Assembly: GCF_018141425.1 (NCBI RefSeq)
Contig: NZ_CP058561.1
Span: forward strand, 2,542,001 to 2,606,000
Source: Vallitalea guaymasensis
Lineage (GTDB): Bacteria > Bacillota > Clostridia > Lachnospirales > Vallitaleaceae
Direction of reading: 5' to 3'
DNA length: 64,000 bases
The notes under the pieces are model-generated. The model was not told the origin of the DNA, made no database searches, and saw only the letters and a list, made by a program, of their open reading frames with translations. The position numbers and the translations under genes were made by a program. Below, one piece after another: positions 26,327 through 34,941 of this stretch. Each line of letters begins with the position of its first letter. Positions within the stretch are counted from its first letter, which is position 1.

Positions 26327-27721
26327 ATGAAACATAAAAAACTAGGTACTTTTACTTTGGCTATAACTCTCATAGTGTTAGGTATCATTCTTCTTATTAG
26401 TAACTTTATATATATAGATATTAATAGGATATTAAGAATTCTTTCAGCAGTAAGTGTAATACTAATAGGTGTAGAATTTTTGTTCTTTGATTGGTATTAT
26501 AAAAGAAAACAATTGACAATGGAATTAAAAGTAAGCGTTACATCCATTGTATTACTGGTAATAATTTATTGTTCTTCTTTTCTTATTTCAGGCATCTATA
26601 TGTACAGTAATGATTCAGTGAACGGTTTTAGAAGAATATTCAATATAACAGATGAATATGAAGTAACTAAGAACTATACTGAAAAAGCAACTGGTCTTAC
26701 TAACATACAAGTAGATAATAATAGGGGAAATATTGAGATACAAGGAACTGATACAGAAGATATATTAATAACAGCAGTATTTAACATAAGTACTTTTGAA
26801 GAAAAAGAAACAGCCATGGAGTTAGCAGAAGATATGGTTTCTATAGACAGGAGGCAAGACAAAATATTGACTATAAAGACTAAGAATAATATTCTTAATC
26901 ATAGAGGTACATATACTCATGTTAGTTATATAATTGAAATACCTAAAAACATGGAAGTAGATATATCTAATAGAAATGGTAACATCTATGTGGGTAAAGT
27001 TGACAAAAGAACTACTATCAAGACTAATAACAGTGATATTCAAGTTGATAATATAGGTGATGAATTAATAATCGAAAACGATTATGGTAGTATTGAAGTT
27101 GAAGCCGTATCAGGTTCCACAAAAATTAAAAATAAAAATGGATATGTCAATGTGGAAAATGTAGTTGGTGATTTAGATATTAGAAATAGCTATAGTGAAA
27201 CTAACTTTGACAATATCAGTGGAAATGTTACCATAGACCAAGAATATGGTGATATTGACGGTAATAAAGTAGGTAAGAACTTAGAGATAAATGGAGAAGG
27301 TGCTTCCGTAAAAATAGATGATGTACAAGGATTGGTTACTATTGAAACCAGTAATGAATCAATAACTGCTAAGAACATTAATTCAGATATAGAATTATCC
27401 AATAATTATGGAGATATTTCATTAGAGAAGATAAACAGTAATATCAAAATTAAAAGCGAGAATGGTGATATTGATATAGATAACTACAATATTAATGTTA
27501 ATAAAATAGATATAGTCAATAGCTATGGAAATGTCAATATTGATATACCAAACGATCAACAAGCAGCTTTTGAATTGAGGTCCAATTATGGTAACATTGA
27601 TTCAGTATTTGATTTTGATATTAAAGAAGATGATAATGAGAAGTCAGTAAAAGCTACAATAGGTGATTCAGACAATATAATCACTATAAAAGCTGATAAC
27701 GGAGATATTTTTATTAATTAA
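26327..27721 (+). CDS. DUF4097 beta-repeat membrane protein
   Basis: This 464-residue protein has two to three N-terminal membrane segments (about 8-30, 36-58 and 70-92; LiaF/toast-rack style) and a long extracellular beta-helix-like region (about 115-464) in which NGNI, YGDI or NGDI turns recur about every 18-25 residues. This is the DUF4097/LiaG-type fold of cell-envelope stress systems. The ECF sigma gene starts just after it and overlapping small membrane genes follow, so it is probably part of an envelope-sensing operon. The ligand is unknown. Confidence 0.8.
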   Translation: MKHKKLGTFTLAITLIVLGIILLISNFIYIDINRILRILSAVSVILIGVEFLFFDWYYKRKQLTMELKVSVTSIVLLVIIYCSSFLISGIYMYSNDSVNGFRRIFNITDEYEVTKNYTEKATGLTNIQVDNNRGNIEIQGTDTEDILITAVFNISTFEEKETAMELAEDMVSIDRRQDKILTIKTKNNILNHRGTYTHVSYIIEIPKNMEVDISNRNGNIYVGKVDKRTTIKTNNSDIQVDNIGDELIIENDYGSIEVEAVSGSTKIKNKNGYVNVENVVGDLDIRNSYSETNFDNISGNVTIDQEYGDIDGNKVGKNLEINGEGASVKIDDVQGLVTIETSNESITAKNINSDIELSNNYGDISLEKINSNIKIKSENGDIDIDNYNINVNKIDIVNSYGNVNIDIPNDQQAAFELRSNYGNIDSVFDFDIKEDDNEKSVKATIGDSDNIITIKADNGDIFIN

Positions 27722-27754
27722 TGAATGAGTAAGGTTCAAAAAGAGGGTGGTTAT

Positions 27755-28327
27755 TTGGATGATTACATAAAAAATTTAATAGAAAAAGACCAAATAGCTT
27801 TTAGAAAACTCGTTGAAGAATATCAAAGCAAATTTCTGACTATGGCATATAAATTTACTGATGATTATAATGATGCTGAAGATTTGTGTCAGGAAATATT
27901 TATAAAAGTGTATAGAAATCTTTCAGGGTTCAAAAACCAAAGTAAATTATCCACATGGTTATATAAGATAGCTATAAATACTTGTCTTGATTGGAATAGA
28001 AGAAATAAACCTAAGATATTCAACATAACCAACATAATGGATAAATCAGTTAAAGAACTCAGTTCCAAGCATAATACAGAGCAGATTATTATATATAAAG
28101 AAAGACAGCAGATGGTGCACAATGCTGTTTACAGCTTAAAGGATAAATATAAGACCATTATTATATTATATCATTTCAATCAATTAAGTTATAAAGAGAT
28201 CTCTTTTATATTAAATATACCAGTAAAGACTATAGAGACCAGATTATATAGAGGAAGAAAGCAGATAAAGGAACAACTAATGAAGGAAGGTTTTGGAGGT
28301 GAGATTATTGAATTGCAAAAAACATGA
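27755..28327 (+). CDS. ECF-type RNA polymerase sigma factor
   Basis: This roughly 190-residue protein has region 2 (FRKLVEEYQSKFLTMAYKFTDDYNDAEDLCQEIFIKVYRNL and ff.) and region 4 (LNIPVKTIETRLYRGRKQIKEQL). TTG 27755 is preferred since AGAGGGTGG lies 5 bases upstream; ATG 27725 immediately follows the previous stop and would add 10 residues. The next gene overlaps its end by 20 bases. Likely responds to envelope conditions sensed by neighbours (inference). Confidence 0.88.
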   Translation: MDDYIKNLIEKDQIAFRKLVEEYQSKFLTMAYKFTDDYNDAEDLCQEIFIKVYRNLSGFKNQSKLSTWLYKIAINTCLDWNRRNKPKIFNITNIMDKSVKELSSKHNTEQIIIYKERQQMVHNAVYSLKDKYKTIIILYHFNQLSYKEISFILNIPVKTIETRLYRGRKQIKEQLMKEGFGGEIIELQKT

Positions 28328-28649
28328 AGAATATAACGAACAAATAGATATTGATACCATTGATTTGCTTAATAATCATCCATCCATAAAAGGAAATAAT
28401 TATCTGACAGATAGGATTATGGAAGCTGCTCTGCAACCAGAAACAGGTAGAAGCATAGTAAAACGCAAGAGCTATTCATTTGAAATGAAACTAGCCAGTA
28501 GTCTTATTTGTACAGGTGTTTTTGTATTAGTCACTAATCTGGTAGCATTGAATACTAATATATTCTTTGCTGATGGGTTTCAAAGGACAATAAGTAACAT
28601 TAACGATATTTTAGCTGATGTAATAAATAAGTTTCAAATATTTTATTGA
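28308..28649 (+). CDS. Small single-pass membrane protein, possible anti-sigma factor
   Basis: This 113-residue protein begins at TTG 28308, five bases after GGAGGTGA, and overlaps the sigma gene, implying coupled translation. The N-terminal ~65 residues are polar (MNCKKHEEYNEQI) and face the cytoplasm by charge; one hydrophobic segment lies at about 67-87 (LASSLICTGVFVLVTNLVAL). I see no full zinc anti-sigma motif. The position directly after an ECF sigma gene is the usual place of its anti-sigma partner; that role is inference only. Confidence 0.6.
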   Translation: MNCKKHEEYNEQIDIDTIDLLNNHPSIKGNNYLTDRIMEAALQPETGRSIVKRKSYSFEMKLASSLICTGVFVLVTNLVALNTNIFFADGFQRTISNINDILADVINKFQIFY

Positions 28650-28660
28650 GGAGGAATAAT

Positions 28661-29455
28661 ATGAAATGTTTTTTTCATCCAAGTAGAGATGGACAGTACA
28701 AATGTGCAGTATGTGGAAAAATAACATGTGCAGAGTGTACTTGTTTTGATGGTAATAAATCATTGTGTAAGAACTGTTACGAATCAATGAAGGCTACAAA
28801 TATTAACTATGGCTACAATAGATTCTGGGCTTTCGTATTCTCATTGATTCCAGGTGCAGGACGCATGTATTTAGGATTCATGGAACAAGGATTATTTATG
28901 ATGGCAATATTCTTTGGTATTATTGCTGTATCAAGTATGATATTCTATTCATCATTATTACCTATAGTATTATTAGTTGTATGGTTCTATAGTTTTTTCG
29001 ATACTTATCATTTGAAAAAGAAAATTGATAATAATGAAGTAATTATTGACAAACCAATATTTAATTTTAAGATTAAAAAAAGTTATACAGCTTATGGGAT
29101 GATTGTTTTGGGATCAGTCATATTGATTAATGAGTTGATTGTTAAGCTATATATTCATAGACTCACATATGCCCAAAGAAGAGCCATCGGTAGTATTACC
29201 ATGCCGTTAATATTGATTATCATAGGTTTGATACTTCTAAAGCAAGTAAAGAAATCAGTTGGGGTAAATGGTACAGATGATACCCGAACTGAGTATGAAG
29301 AAGAAATAAGATATAATGACAGGTATGATAATGTAGACAGTAGTATTGTGGAGAATGACATTACTGTAGAAAATGAAGGTATGGAGCCTGAAATAAAGAG
29401 AAGCATTGAAAAGAATGATTTTGAGATAGAAAATGAGATAGAAATAGAAAATTAA
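28661..29455 (+). CDS. B-box zinc-finger membrane protein
   Basis: This 264-residue protein starts with a zinc-binding module (CFFHPSRDGQYKCAVCGKITCAEC, then LCKNCY) like B-box fingers. Next come a TM2-like amphipathic turn (SLIPGAGRMYLGFMEQG) and about four membrane segments (about 60-205), then an acidic cytoplasmic tail rich in Glu and Asn. ATG 28661 follows GAGGAGG. It is the last gene of the sigma operon; zinc-finger/TM2 proteins are often found in such sigma clusters, with unknown role. Confidence 0.75.
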   Translation: MKCFFHPSRDGQYKCAVCGKITCAECTCFDGNKSLCKNCYESMKATNINYGYNRFWAFVFSLIPGAGRMYLGFMEQGLFMMAIFFGIIAVSSMIFYSSLLPIVLLVVWFYSFFDTYHLKKKIDNNEVIIDKPIFNFKIKKSYTAYGMIVLGSVILINELIVKLYIHRLTYAQRRAIGSITMPLILIIIGLILLKQVKKSVGVNGTDDTRTEYEEEIRYNDRYDNVDSSIVENDITVENEGMEPEIKRSIEKNDFEIENEIEIEN

Positions 29456-29472
29456 TAGTATAATGAATAGAA

Positions 29473-29535
29473 AATGTCTCTGTTTAGTTGCACAGGTCTA
29501 AAATCCTGTATAGACTAAATAGAGACTTTTGTTAT
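29473..29535 (+). terminator. Terminator after sigma operon
   Basis: GTCTCTGTTTAGT and ACTAAATAGAGAC pair at the base, with a second internal pairing ACAGG/CCTGT, followed by TTTTGTT. Confidence 0.75.
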
Positions 29536-29729
29536 CTTATAAGAAGTTCTATTAATTAGACATATGGAATAGAAATGTTTTTACTATGTCTTTATAATTA
29601 AACTTCACATTAGTTTACATTATCAATATTAAATGATAAAATTTAATTAATACCAACTATATTAATCCAATTATTCTAGCATAATTATTAAGCCTGAGGA
29701 TTAATCCAATAAAAAATGGAGGTTTTATT

Positions 29730-30791
29730 ATGTTGAGAAGGTTTTTGAAAGTGTTAGGCATCATTGTAGTACTATTAGCTTTAGTTGTTGTAATATATTT
29801 CGTTTTCATGACTGTAACAGATTATAAACCAAAGGAAGTCATATCTCTTAATGTTGAAAATAACCTAGATAATATCTTACCAAAAGAAACTAAACTATCA
29901 GCATTAACATTTAATATTGGTTACTGCGGACTGGATGCAGGACAAGACTTTTTTATGGATGGTGGTACAGGTTCAAGGTCAAAAAGCAAAGAAAAGACCT
30001 TAGAAAATCTTAAGGGTATTACTGAATTCATTGAAGGTCAGACTGTAGATTTCATTCTACTTCAGGAAGTTGATATAAAAGCAACTAGAAGCTATAATAT
30101 CAATGAATATGAACAGTTGAAAGAAAAATTAACTGATTATAGTTCAACATATTGTATAAATTATAAAGTTCCTTGGGTTCCAGTACCACTGGCAAAACCT
30201 CATGGCAGTGTAAAATCAGGTTTGGTTACATTGGGAAAATATAAGATAGATGAAACTAATCGTTATGGATATCCAGGAAAAGAGAAGTGGCCGAGACAAT
30301 TAGCACTTCTGGACAGATGTTTCATAGAAAGCAGATTACCTGTTGAAGATGGCAAGGAACTGGTTCTACTCAATTCACACTTATCTGCATATGATAAAGG
30401 TGGAGTTATACGTAAACAACAGTTAGGTTTTTTGAAAGAGTACATAAGCCAGGAATATGAAAAAGGCAATTATGTGGTAGTTGCAGGTGATTGGAATCAT
30501 GCTATACCAGGTACGGATTCTAATATATTTGAATCAAGCCAGGAATGGCCAGAATGGCTTAAGGAGATTCCAGAAGACTTCAAACCAGAAGGTTTTAAAT
30601 GGGGAGCAGATAAGAATGTTCCAACTAATAGAACAGTAGATATACCTTATAAAAAAGGTGAGAACTATTTAAGTGTCATTGATGGTTTTCTTGTATCACC
30701 TAATGTGGATATAGTAGGTGTAAAAGGTCATCAACTTGAATTTGAATACACTGACCATAATCCAGTAACATTGGAATTCATATTGAAATAG
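29730..30791 (+). CDS. Membrane-anchored endonuclease/exonuclease/phosphatase-family protein
   Basis: This 353-residue protein has one N-terminal membrane segment (about 6-28) and an EEP catalytic domain. Landmarks are LTFNIGYCG (metal Asn), LLQEVD (metal Glu), LNSHLSAYDKG, AGDWNHA (Asp/Asn) and the final YTDHNPVTLEF (catalytic Asp-His). Such enzymes cleave phosphodiesters or phospholipid headgroups, here outside the membrane by topology. It is followed 36 bases later by two PH-domain genes. Substrate unknown. Confidence 0.8.
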   Translation: MLRRFLKVLGIIVVLLALVVVIYFVFMTVTDYKPKEVISLNVENNLDNILPKETKLSALTFNIGYCGLDAGQDFFMDGGTGSRSKSKEKTLENLKGITEFIEGQTVDFILLQEVDIKATRSYNINEYEQLKEKLTDYSSTYCINYKVPWVPVPLAKPHGSVKSGLVTLGKYKIDETNRYGYPGKEKWPRQLALLDRCFIESRLPVEDGKELVLLNSHLSAYDKGGVIRKQQLGFLKEYISQEYEKGNYVVVAGDWNHAIPGTDSNIFESSQEWPEWLKEIPEDFKPEGFKWGADKNVPTNRTVDIPYKKGENYLSVIDGFLVSPNVDIVGVKGHQLEFEYTDHNPVTLEFILK

Positions 30792-30827
30792 AAGTGTATT
30801 GGTAGTTTTTAGGAGGAAAGATATACA

Positions 30828-31310
30828 ATGAGTTACAAAAAGATAGATAAAAAAGCTGTAAAAGCTTGGATTATAGCAAGGACCATATTCTTAGTCATAT
30901 TTGCAGCAATATATTTTATTGGAATCTACGGATTTCTAATGCCGATTATTAATAATACTATGGAAAGACTAATTATACATATACTTACCGTAATAATTAA
31001 CGGTTACTTACTTTTATATGCTTTTTTATTTCCTTTAATTGAATATAAGGAATGGAAATATAGCATTACTGAGGATAAAATCGAATTGGTTCATGGTATT
31101 TTTGTAAGAAAGAAAATAATAATTCCCATATCTAGATTGCAATTTTTAGATGTTAATCAAGGGCCCATTCATAGAAGGTATGGTTTATCAACAATCAGAC
31201 TTAATACAGCAGGAGGGTTACATGAGATTCCTGCATTGACTAACGATGAAGCAGAAGAGATATCCAAGAACTTAGCAAGTGTCGTAGAAGCAGGTGAAAG
31301 TATTGAATGA
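30828..31310 (+). CDS. PH-domain membrane protein, YdbS-like
   Basis: This 160-residue protein has two membrane segments (about 15-38 and 48-68) followed by a bacterial PH domain (bPH2), with the typical EDKIELVHGIFVRKKIIIPISRLQFLDVNQGPIHRRYGLSTIRLNTAGG pattern shortened here to its landmarks: ISRLQFLDVNQGP and YGLSTIRLNTAGG. In B. subtilis ydbS-ydbT lie in tandem as here; they are implicated in resistance to a bacteriocin-like toxin (remembered). It overlaps the start region of the next gene. Confidence 0.82.
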   Translation: MSYKKIDKKAVKAWIIARTIFLVIFAAIYFIGIYGFLMPIINNTMERLIIHILTVIINGYLLLYAFLFPLIEYKEWKYSITEDKIELVHGIFVRKKIIIPISRLQFLDVNQGPIHRRYGLSTIRLNTAGGLHEIPALTNDEAEEISKNLASVVEAGESIE

Positions 31311-32700
31311 TGTAGAGAGAAACCATCCCCTACATGTGTTGAAACAGATTTTTAGTGGGATAATCAGCCAAATTGTTATAATCATATTGATATTCACTTA
31401 CGTAAATAAAAGACTTGGATTCATGATTTCCATACTGATAATTGTTGGATTAATAATCCTATTTGTCCTATTCTATGTATTAGCATGGTACAAAACAACA
31501 TATTACATTAGTGAGAATTCCATATTTTATCAAAAGGGAATAATGAATATTAATAAGAGAGAAGTGCCCATAGAGAAAATAACGACTATTGATATTTCTC
31601 AGGGGCTGTTTGAACGTATATTCAGTTTATCAAAAATTAAAATCGATACAGAAAATGTCAAGGCAGATAAAAGTGAAATAACACTGACTCTGACTAGAGA
31701 AAAAGCTTTGGAGGTTAAACAAAGATTACTACACGATAATGAAGAAACTGAAATTTTGAATGACAGTAACTCCAATGAACGCAAGTATAAACTAGGTTTC
31801 AAAGATTTGATTCTCTATTCACTTGCATCCAATTCTGTTTTTCAAGGTTTAGTAATCATCTTAGCATTATATAACTACTTGGATGATTTTGAGGACATGA
31901 CTAATTTTGATAGTCTAGAATACATTAATAAGTTTCAATTCAGCGTTTATATAATAGTAGGTTTGATTTTAGGAGTGTTCATAATCAGTTTGATCATATC
32001 CTTCATCAAGAACTGTATAAAATACTCTTACTATAGTGTTCATGTGGAAAATGATAAATTACACATAAGCCATGGTTTAATAAGTAAAAAAAATTATACG
32101 TTCGATAAGAAGAAGGTTAAGGGTATTCACATAAAACAAAAATTCATAATGCAGTTGTTTCATGTAAGCACCATAGAGATCGAGAGTATCGGATATGGTG
32201 ACGAAAAAGGGGAAAGAGCAGTATTGTTTCCATTTTGTAATGATGTTCTAAGAGTTAAGATAATCAATGACTTAATGCCTGAGTTTAATTATCGTGGTGA
32301 AATAAACAACCCACCAAAAAAAGCCTATATACGTTTTTTTCTCAAGAAACTATTATTAACATTAATAGTTGTATGTATAGTAACCTATAAAGTACAATAT
32401 GGTTTTATAAGTCTACTATTACTTGGATTAGCTATATTACTAGGTCATATGCAGTTAGGGAATACTGGCATAGGCATGTCTGACCAGTTAGCATATATGT
32501 CCTATGGTGGATTCAGGAAAAAACAATCTATAGTTAAAACAAGCTCCATACAGTCAATAAAAATGTCACATACATATTTTCAAAAAAGGAAAAGTGTATG
32601 TAATTATACTATTAACATATGGGGTAAGATACTAGGGAAAAACATAACGGTTCAAAATGTTAGTAACCATTTGTTTAAAACCTACATAGACAAGCTTTAG
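31303..32700 (+). CDS. PH-domain membrane protein, YdbT-like
   Basis: This roughly 465-residue protein has a layout of paired membrane segments and repeated bPH2 domains: about 20-65 membrane, 68-145 PH, membrane around 175-235, PH around 245-330, then a further hydrophobic pair (345-385) and a last PH-like part. PH landmarks are VPIEKITTIDISQGLFERIFSLSKIKI and KVKGIHIKQKFIMQLFHVSTIEIES, cited only in part. TTG 31303 follows AGGTGA and overlaps the previous gene by 8 bases; GTG 31294 is the alternative. Partner of the YdbS-like protein. Confidence 0.8.
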   Translation: MNDVERNHPLHVLKQIFSGIISQIVIIILIFTYVNKRLGFMISILIIVGLIILFVLFYVLAWYKTTYYISENSIFYQKGIMNINKREVPIEKITTIDISQGLFERIFSLSKIKIDTENVKADKSEITLTLTREKALEVKQRLLHDNEETEILNDSNSNERKYKLGFKDLILYSLASNSVFQGLVIILALYNYLDDFEDMTNFDSLEYINKFQFSVYIIVGLILGVFIISLIISFIKNCIKYSYYSVHVENDKLHISHGLISKKNYTFDKKKVKGIHIKQKFIMQLFHVSTIEIESIGYGDEKGERAVLFPFCNDVLRVKIINDLMPEFNYRGEINNPPKKAYIRFFLKKLLLTLIVVCIVTYKVQYGFISLLLLGLAILLGHMQLGNTGIGMSDQLAYMSYGGFRKKQSIVKTSSIQSIKMSHTYFQKRKSVCNYTINIWGKILGKNITVQNVSNHLFKTYIDKL

Positions 32701-32710
32701 GTTAGTATGC

Positions 32711-33286
32711 TTATCCAACAGATCTCTTCAAGTTATTGATGGTTCTTCTTATGCCGAAGGCAATAAAGTCAGCCATACCCATAACAGTGTTGAGACGAGT
32801 GTTCTGTAATATAAGCATATCCATGAAACCAGAAAAATTTACGATTCCAGTTATATACATATCACCAACAGGAGGTAAGGTTTTATTAACACCTGCACCA
32901 GGGTTAATAGAGCCTTTTCCTATACTTACATATCCGATATGATCCATTTTACCAAGGCAGGCATCTATAGCGATTATAAAAGGATTTTTAAAATTGGATT
33001 TGATATTATTTACGGTCTCTTCAATATTCTTGGCATGGACAGGATTACTTAATGTTCCCAAAACCGTTACATTGTTAAGGAACATCTTCTTTAGCTTATA
33101 TCCCACTATGGGTCCAAGACAATCCCCTGTTGCTCTATCAGTTCCTATGCATAAAATAACGATACTGGTATTGATATCTGTGTTCTTTTCTATAAGATTA
33201 AATAACGTATTAGAAAAATTACTAATAGCAGATATATCTTTCACATTATAATAATGAATTTCTTCGGAATTTCTTTTTAATCTCAC
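32711..33286 (-). CDS. yyaC: YyaC-like sporulation protein (HybD/GPR-like fold)
   Basis: This 191-residue protein contains CIGTDRATGDCLGPIVG, NPVHAKN, IAIDACLG and a later GSINPGAGVNKTLPPVGD segment, all typical of the YyaC family related to spore germination protease and hydrogenase maturation peptidases. The family is restricted to spore formers. The start is GTG 33286 with only a weak SD; no better in-frame start is evident. It is convergent with the YdbT-like gene, with just 10 bases between the stops. Confidence 0.85.
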   Translation of the reverse strand: MRLKRNSEEIHYYNVKDISAISNFSNTLFNLIEKNTDINTSIVILCIGTDRATGDCLGPIVGYKLKKMFLNNVTVLGTLSNPVHAKNIEETVNNIKSNFKNPFIIAIDACLGKMDHIGYVSIGKGSINPGAGVNKTLPPVGDMYITGIVNFSGFMDMLILQNTRLNTVMGMADFIAFGIRRTINNLKRSVG

Positions 33287-33619
33287 TTTTATCAGCCTAC
33301 TTTCTTAGAATTTTTAATGGATTTTAGTCATAAACATATAGCTAGATAAACTATTGAATTGAATATTAATGTTAGATATATATATTTTTAGCAAAAAAAT
33401 AGTTAATTAAACCAAAGGAATAGATATTGTAAATAATTTACAATAAATACCAATTATCTTCATATAAATGCATCAACATCTATACCAAATCACTTTTTCC
33501 AATAAAAGGAAATTTAGTATCGAATAAAAAACTATTTCACAGACAAGCTTTGATAAAATTTTTTATTTATATGTGCTATTATCTTCATATACTTAATGTA
33601 TTTATGGGGTGTGGGAATT
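33287..33619. other. Intergenic region between yyaC and LysM gene
   Basis: This 333-base AT-rich gap has no gene. It contains a perfect palindrome, ATTGTAAA-TAA-TTTACAAT (33426-33444), an operator candidate, and an extended -10 sequence TGCTATTAT (33574-33582) that could start the downstream gene. Confidence 0.5.
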
Positions 33620-34786
33620 ATGAATGAAAATTATAAGAATAATAAATTATATCTAGAGGGTCTTGAATCACTTCCCAAAAATGTTCGTCAAATTGGTGAT
33701 GCCAGAGAAGGTAATAGAATCTACATGGAAGATTATGTATATTCATACCTGCATCAATTTGCAGCAGAAGAAACATCATCTGAACAGATAGCCTTTTTAA
33801 TAGGGAAATATTATACTTATAAAGGTGATGTAATAGTCATAATAGATGGTGCAATTCAAGGTGATTATGCTGAGAAAGTTAATGGAGATCTATGTATAAC
33901 AGAAAGAACATGGTACCATGTCTATGAAAAAATAAGGAAGTATTTTGAGGATTACAGTGTAGTTGGTTGGATGTATACTCAGCCAGGCTATGGTATATTA
34001 TTAACCTCTTTTTTGAAAGAACACCATAATAAGAATTTTATTGATGATAAACAAGTTTTATATATTGTTGACCCTCTGGAAAAAGAGGATTCATTTTTTG
34101 CATATGAAAATGGTGAGTTAGTAGAGAAAAAAGGTTATTATATATACTATGACAAGAATCCATCAATGCATAATTATATGTTAGAGAATAAAACTAAAAA
34201 GGAAGAAAAGAATGAGCAAGATATAGATGAGGATAATGATATCATTAAAACATTCCGAAAGAAAGAACAACAAAGGAAAGATGATATATATCAAAAGAAA
34301 TTCATCAATATGTTATCTATATTGTGTGGTGGTTTAGTGCTTATCTGCCTTGTTATGGGAATTGGATTATTGAATAACATTGAAAAACTTAATGATCTCC
34401 AGGCAGCTATGAAAACCATGACAGAAAAATATAATAACATAAAAAAAGAAGTCATAGACTTGGAAAATGAAAACAGCATCATGGTTAATAATGAATTAGG
34501 TGCCCAAATACCTGATGTCAATGGCAATAATGATGGACAAACATCCAAAAGTGGATTAGAAAGTGAAGAAAAACATACGGAAACAATAACACCACCAAAG
34601 ACGCAAACTATTAATCCAGAGGACATACCAACAAGTTATACAGTGCGAATTGGGGATAGTCTTAATACTATAAGTGAGAAATTCTATAATACATTGGATA
34701 TGGTACCAAACATTCAGAAGTTGAATGATATTTCAAACAAACATAAAATTTATGTTGGACAAGAAATCAAGCTACCAAAACCATAA
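33620..34786 (+). CDS. LysM membrane protein with degenerate JAMM-like domain
   Basis: This 388-residue protein has an N-terminal domain (about 20-180) resembling the JAB1/MPN metalloprotease fold: FLIGKYYTY, then GWMYTQPGYGILLTSF where active members have GW-x-HTHP-x-S-x-x-D, then QVLYIVDP. Both metal His are replaced (Tyr119, Gln121), so it should be inactive. A charged linker (190-225), one membrane segment (229-251), a short coiled coil (253-290), a spacer and a C-terminal LysM domain (339-386, YTVRIGDSLNTISEKFYN) follow. ATG 33620 is chosen for its SD (GGGGTGTGGG). The topology puts the JAMM-like part in the cytoplasm and LysM on peptidoglycan. Confidence 0.75.
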   Translation: MNENYKNNKLYLEGLESLPKNVRQIGDAREGNRIYMEDYVYSYLHQFAAEETSSEQIAFLIGKYYTYKGDVIVIIDGAIQGDYAEKVNGDLCITERTWYHVYEKIRKYFEDYSVVGWMYTQPGYGILLTSFLKEHHNKNFIDDKQVLYIVDPLEKEDSFFAYENGELVEKKGYYIYYDKNPSMHNYMLENKTKKEEKNEQDIDEDNDIIKTFRKKEQQRKDDIYQKKFINMLSILCGGLVLICLVMGIGLLNNIEKLNDLQAAMKTMTEKYNNIKKEVIDLENENSIMVNNELGAQIPDVNGNNDGQTSKSGLESEEKHTETITPPKTQTINPEDIPTSYTVRIGDSLNTISEKFYNTLDMVPNIQKLNDISNKHKIYVGQEIKLPKP

Positions 34787-34860
34787 TGTGGGAGAATAAT
34801 ATTTTATAAGATGATAATAGCTGTCAGATAATATAATCTTCGGGATGGCTACAAGTATTT

Positions 34861-34913
34861 AAAAAGATAGAATAGGTTTAGATATTTCACTGAACCTATT
34901 CTATCTTTTTTAT
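34861..34913. terminator. Bidirectional terminator between LysM gene and GH2 gene
   Basis: AAAAAGATAGAATAGGTT (34861-34878) pairs perfectly with AACCTATTCTATCTTTTT (34893-34910). T runs exist on both strands, fitting the convergent genes. Confidence 0.9.
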
Positions 34914-34941
34914 ATTGATGTTAAGAAATGAATGGTATTGA

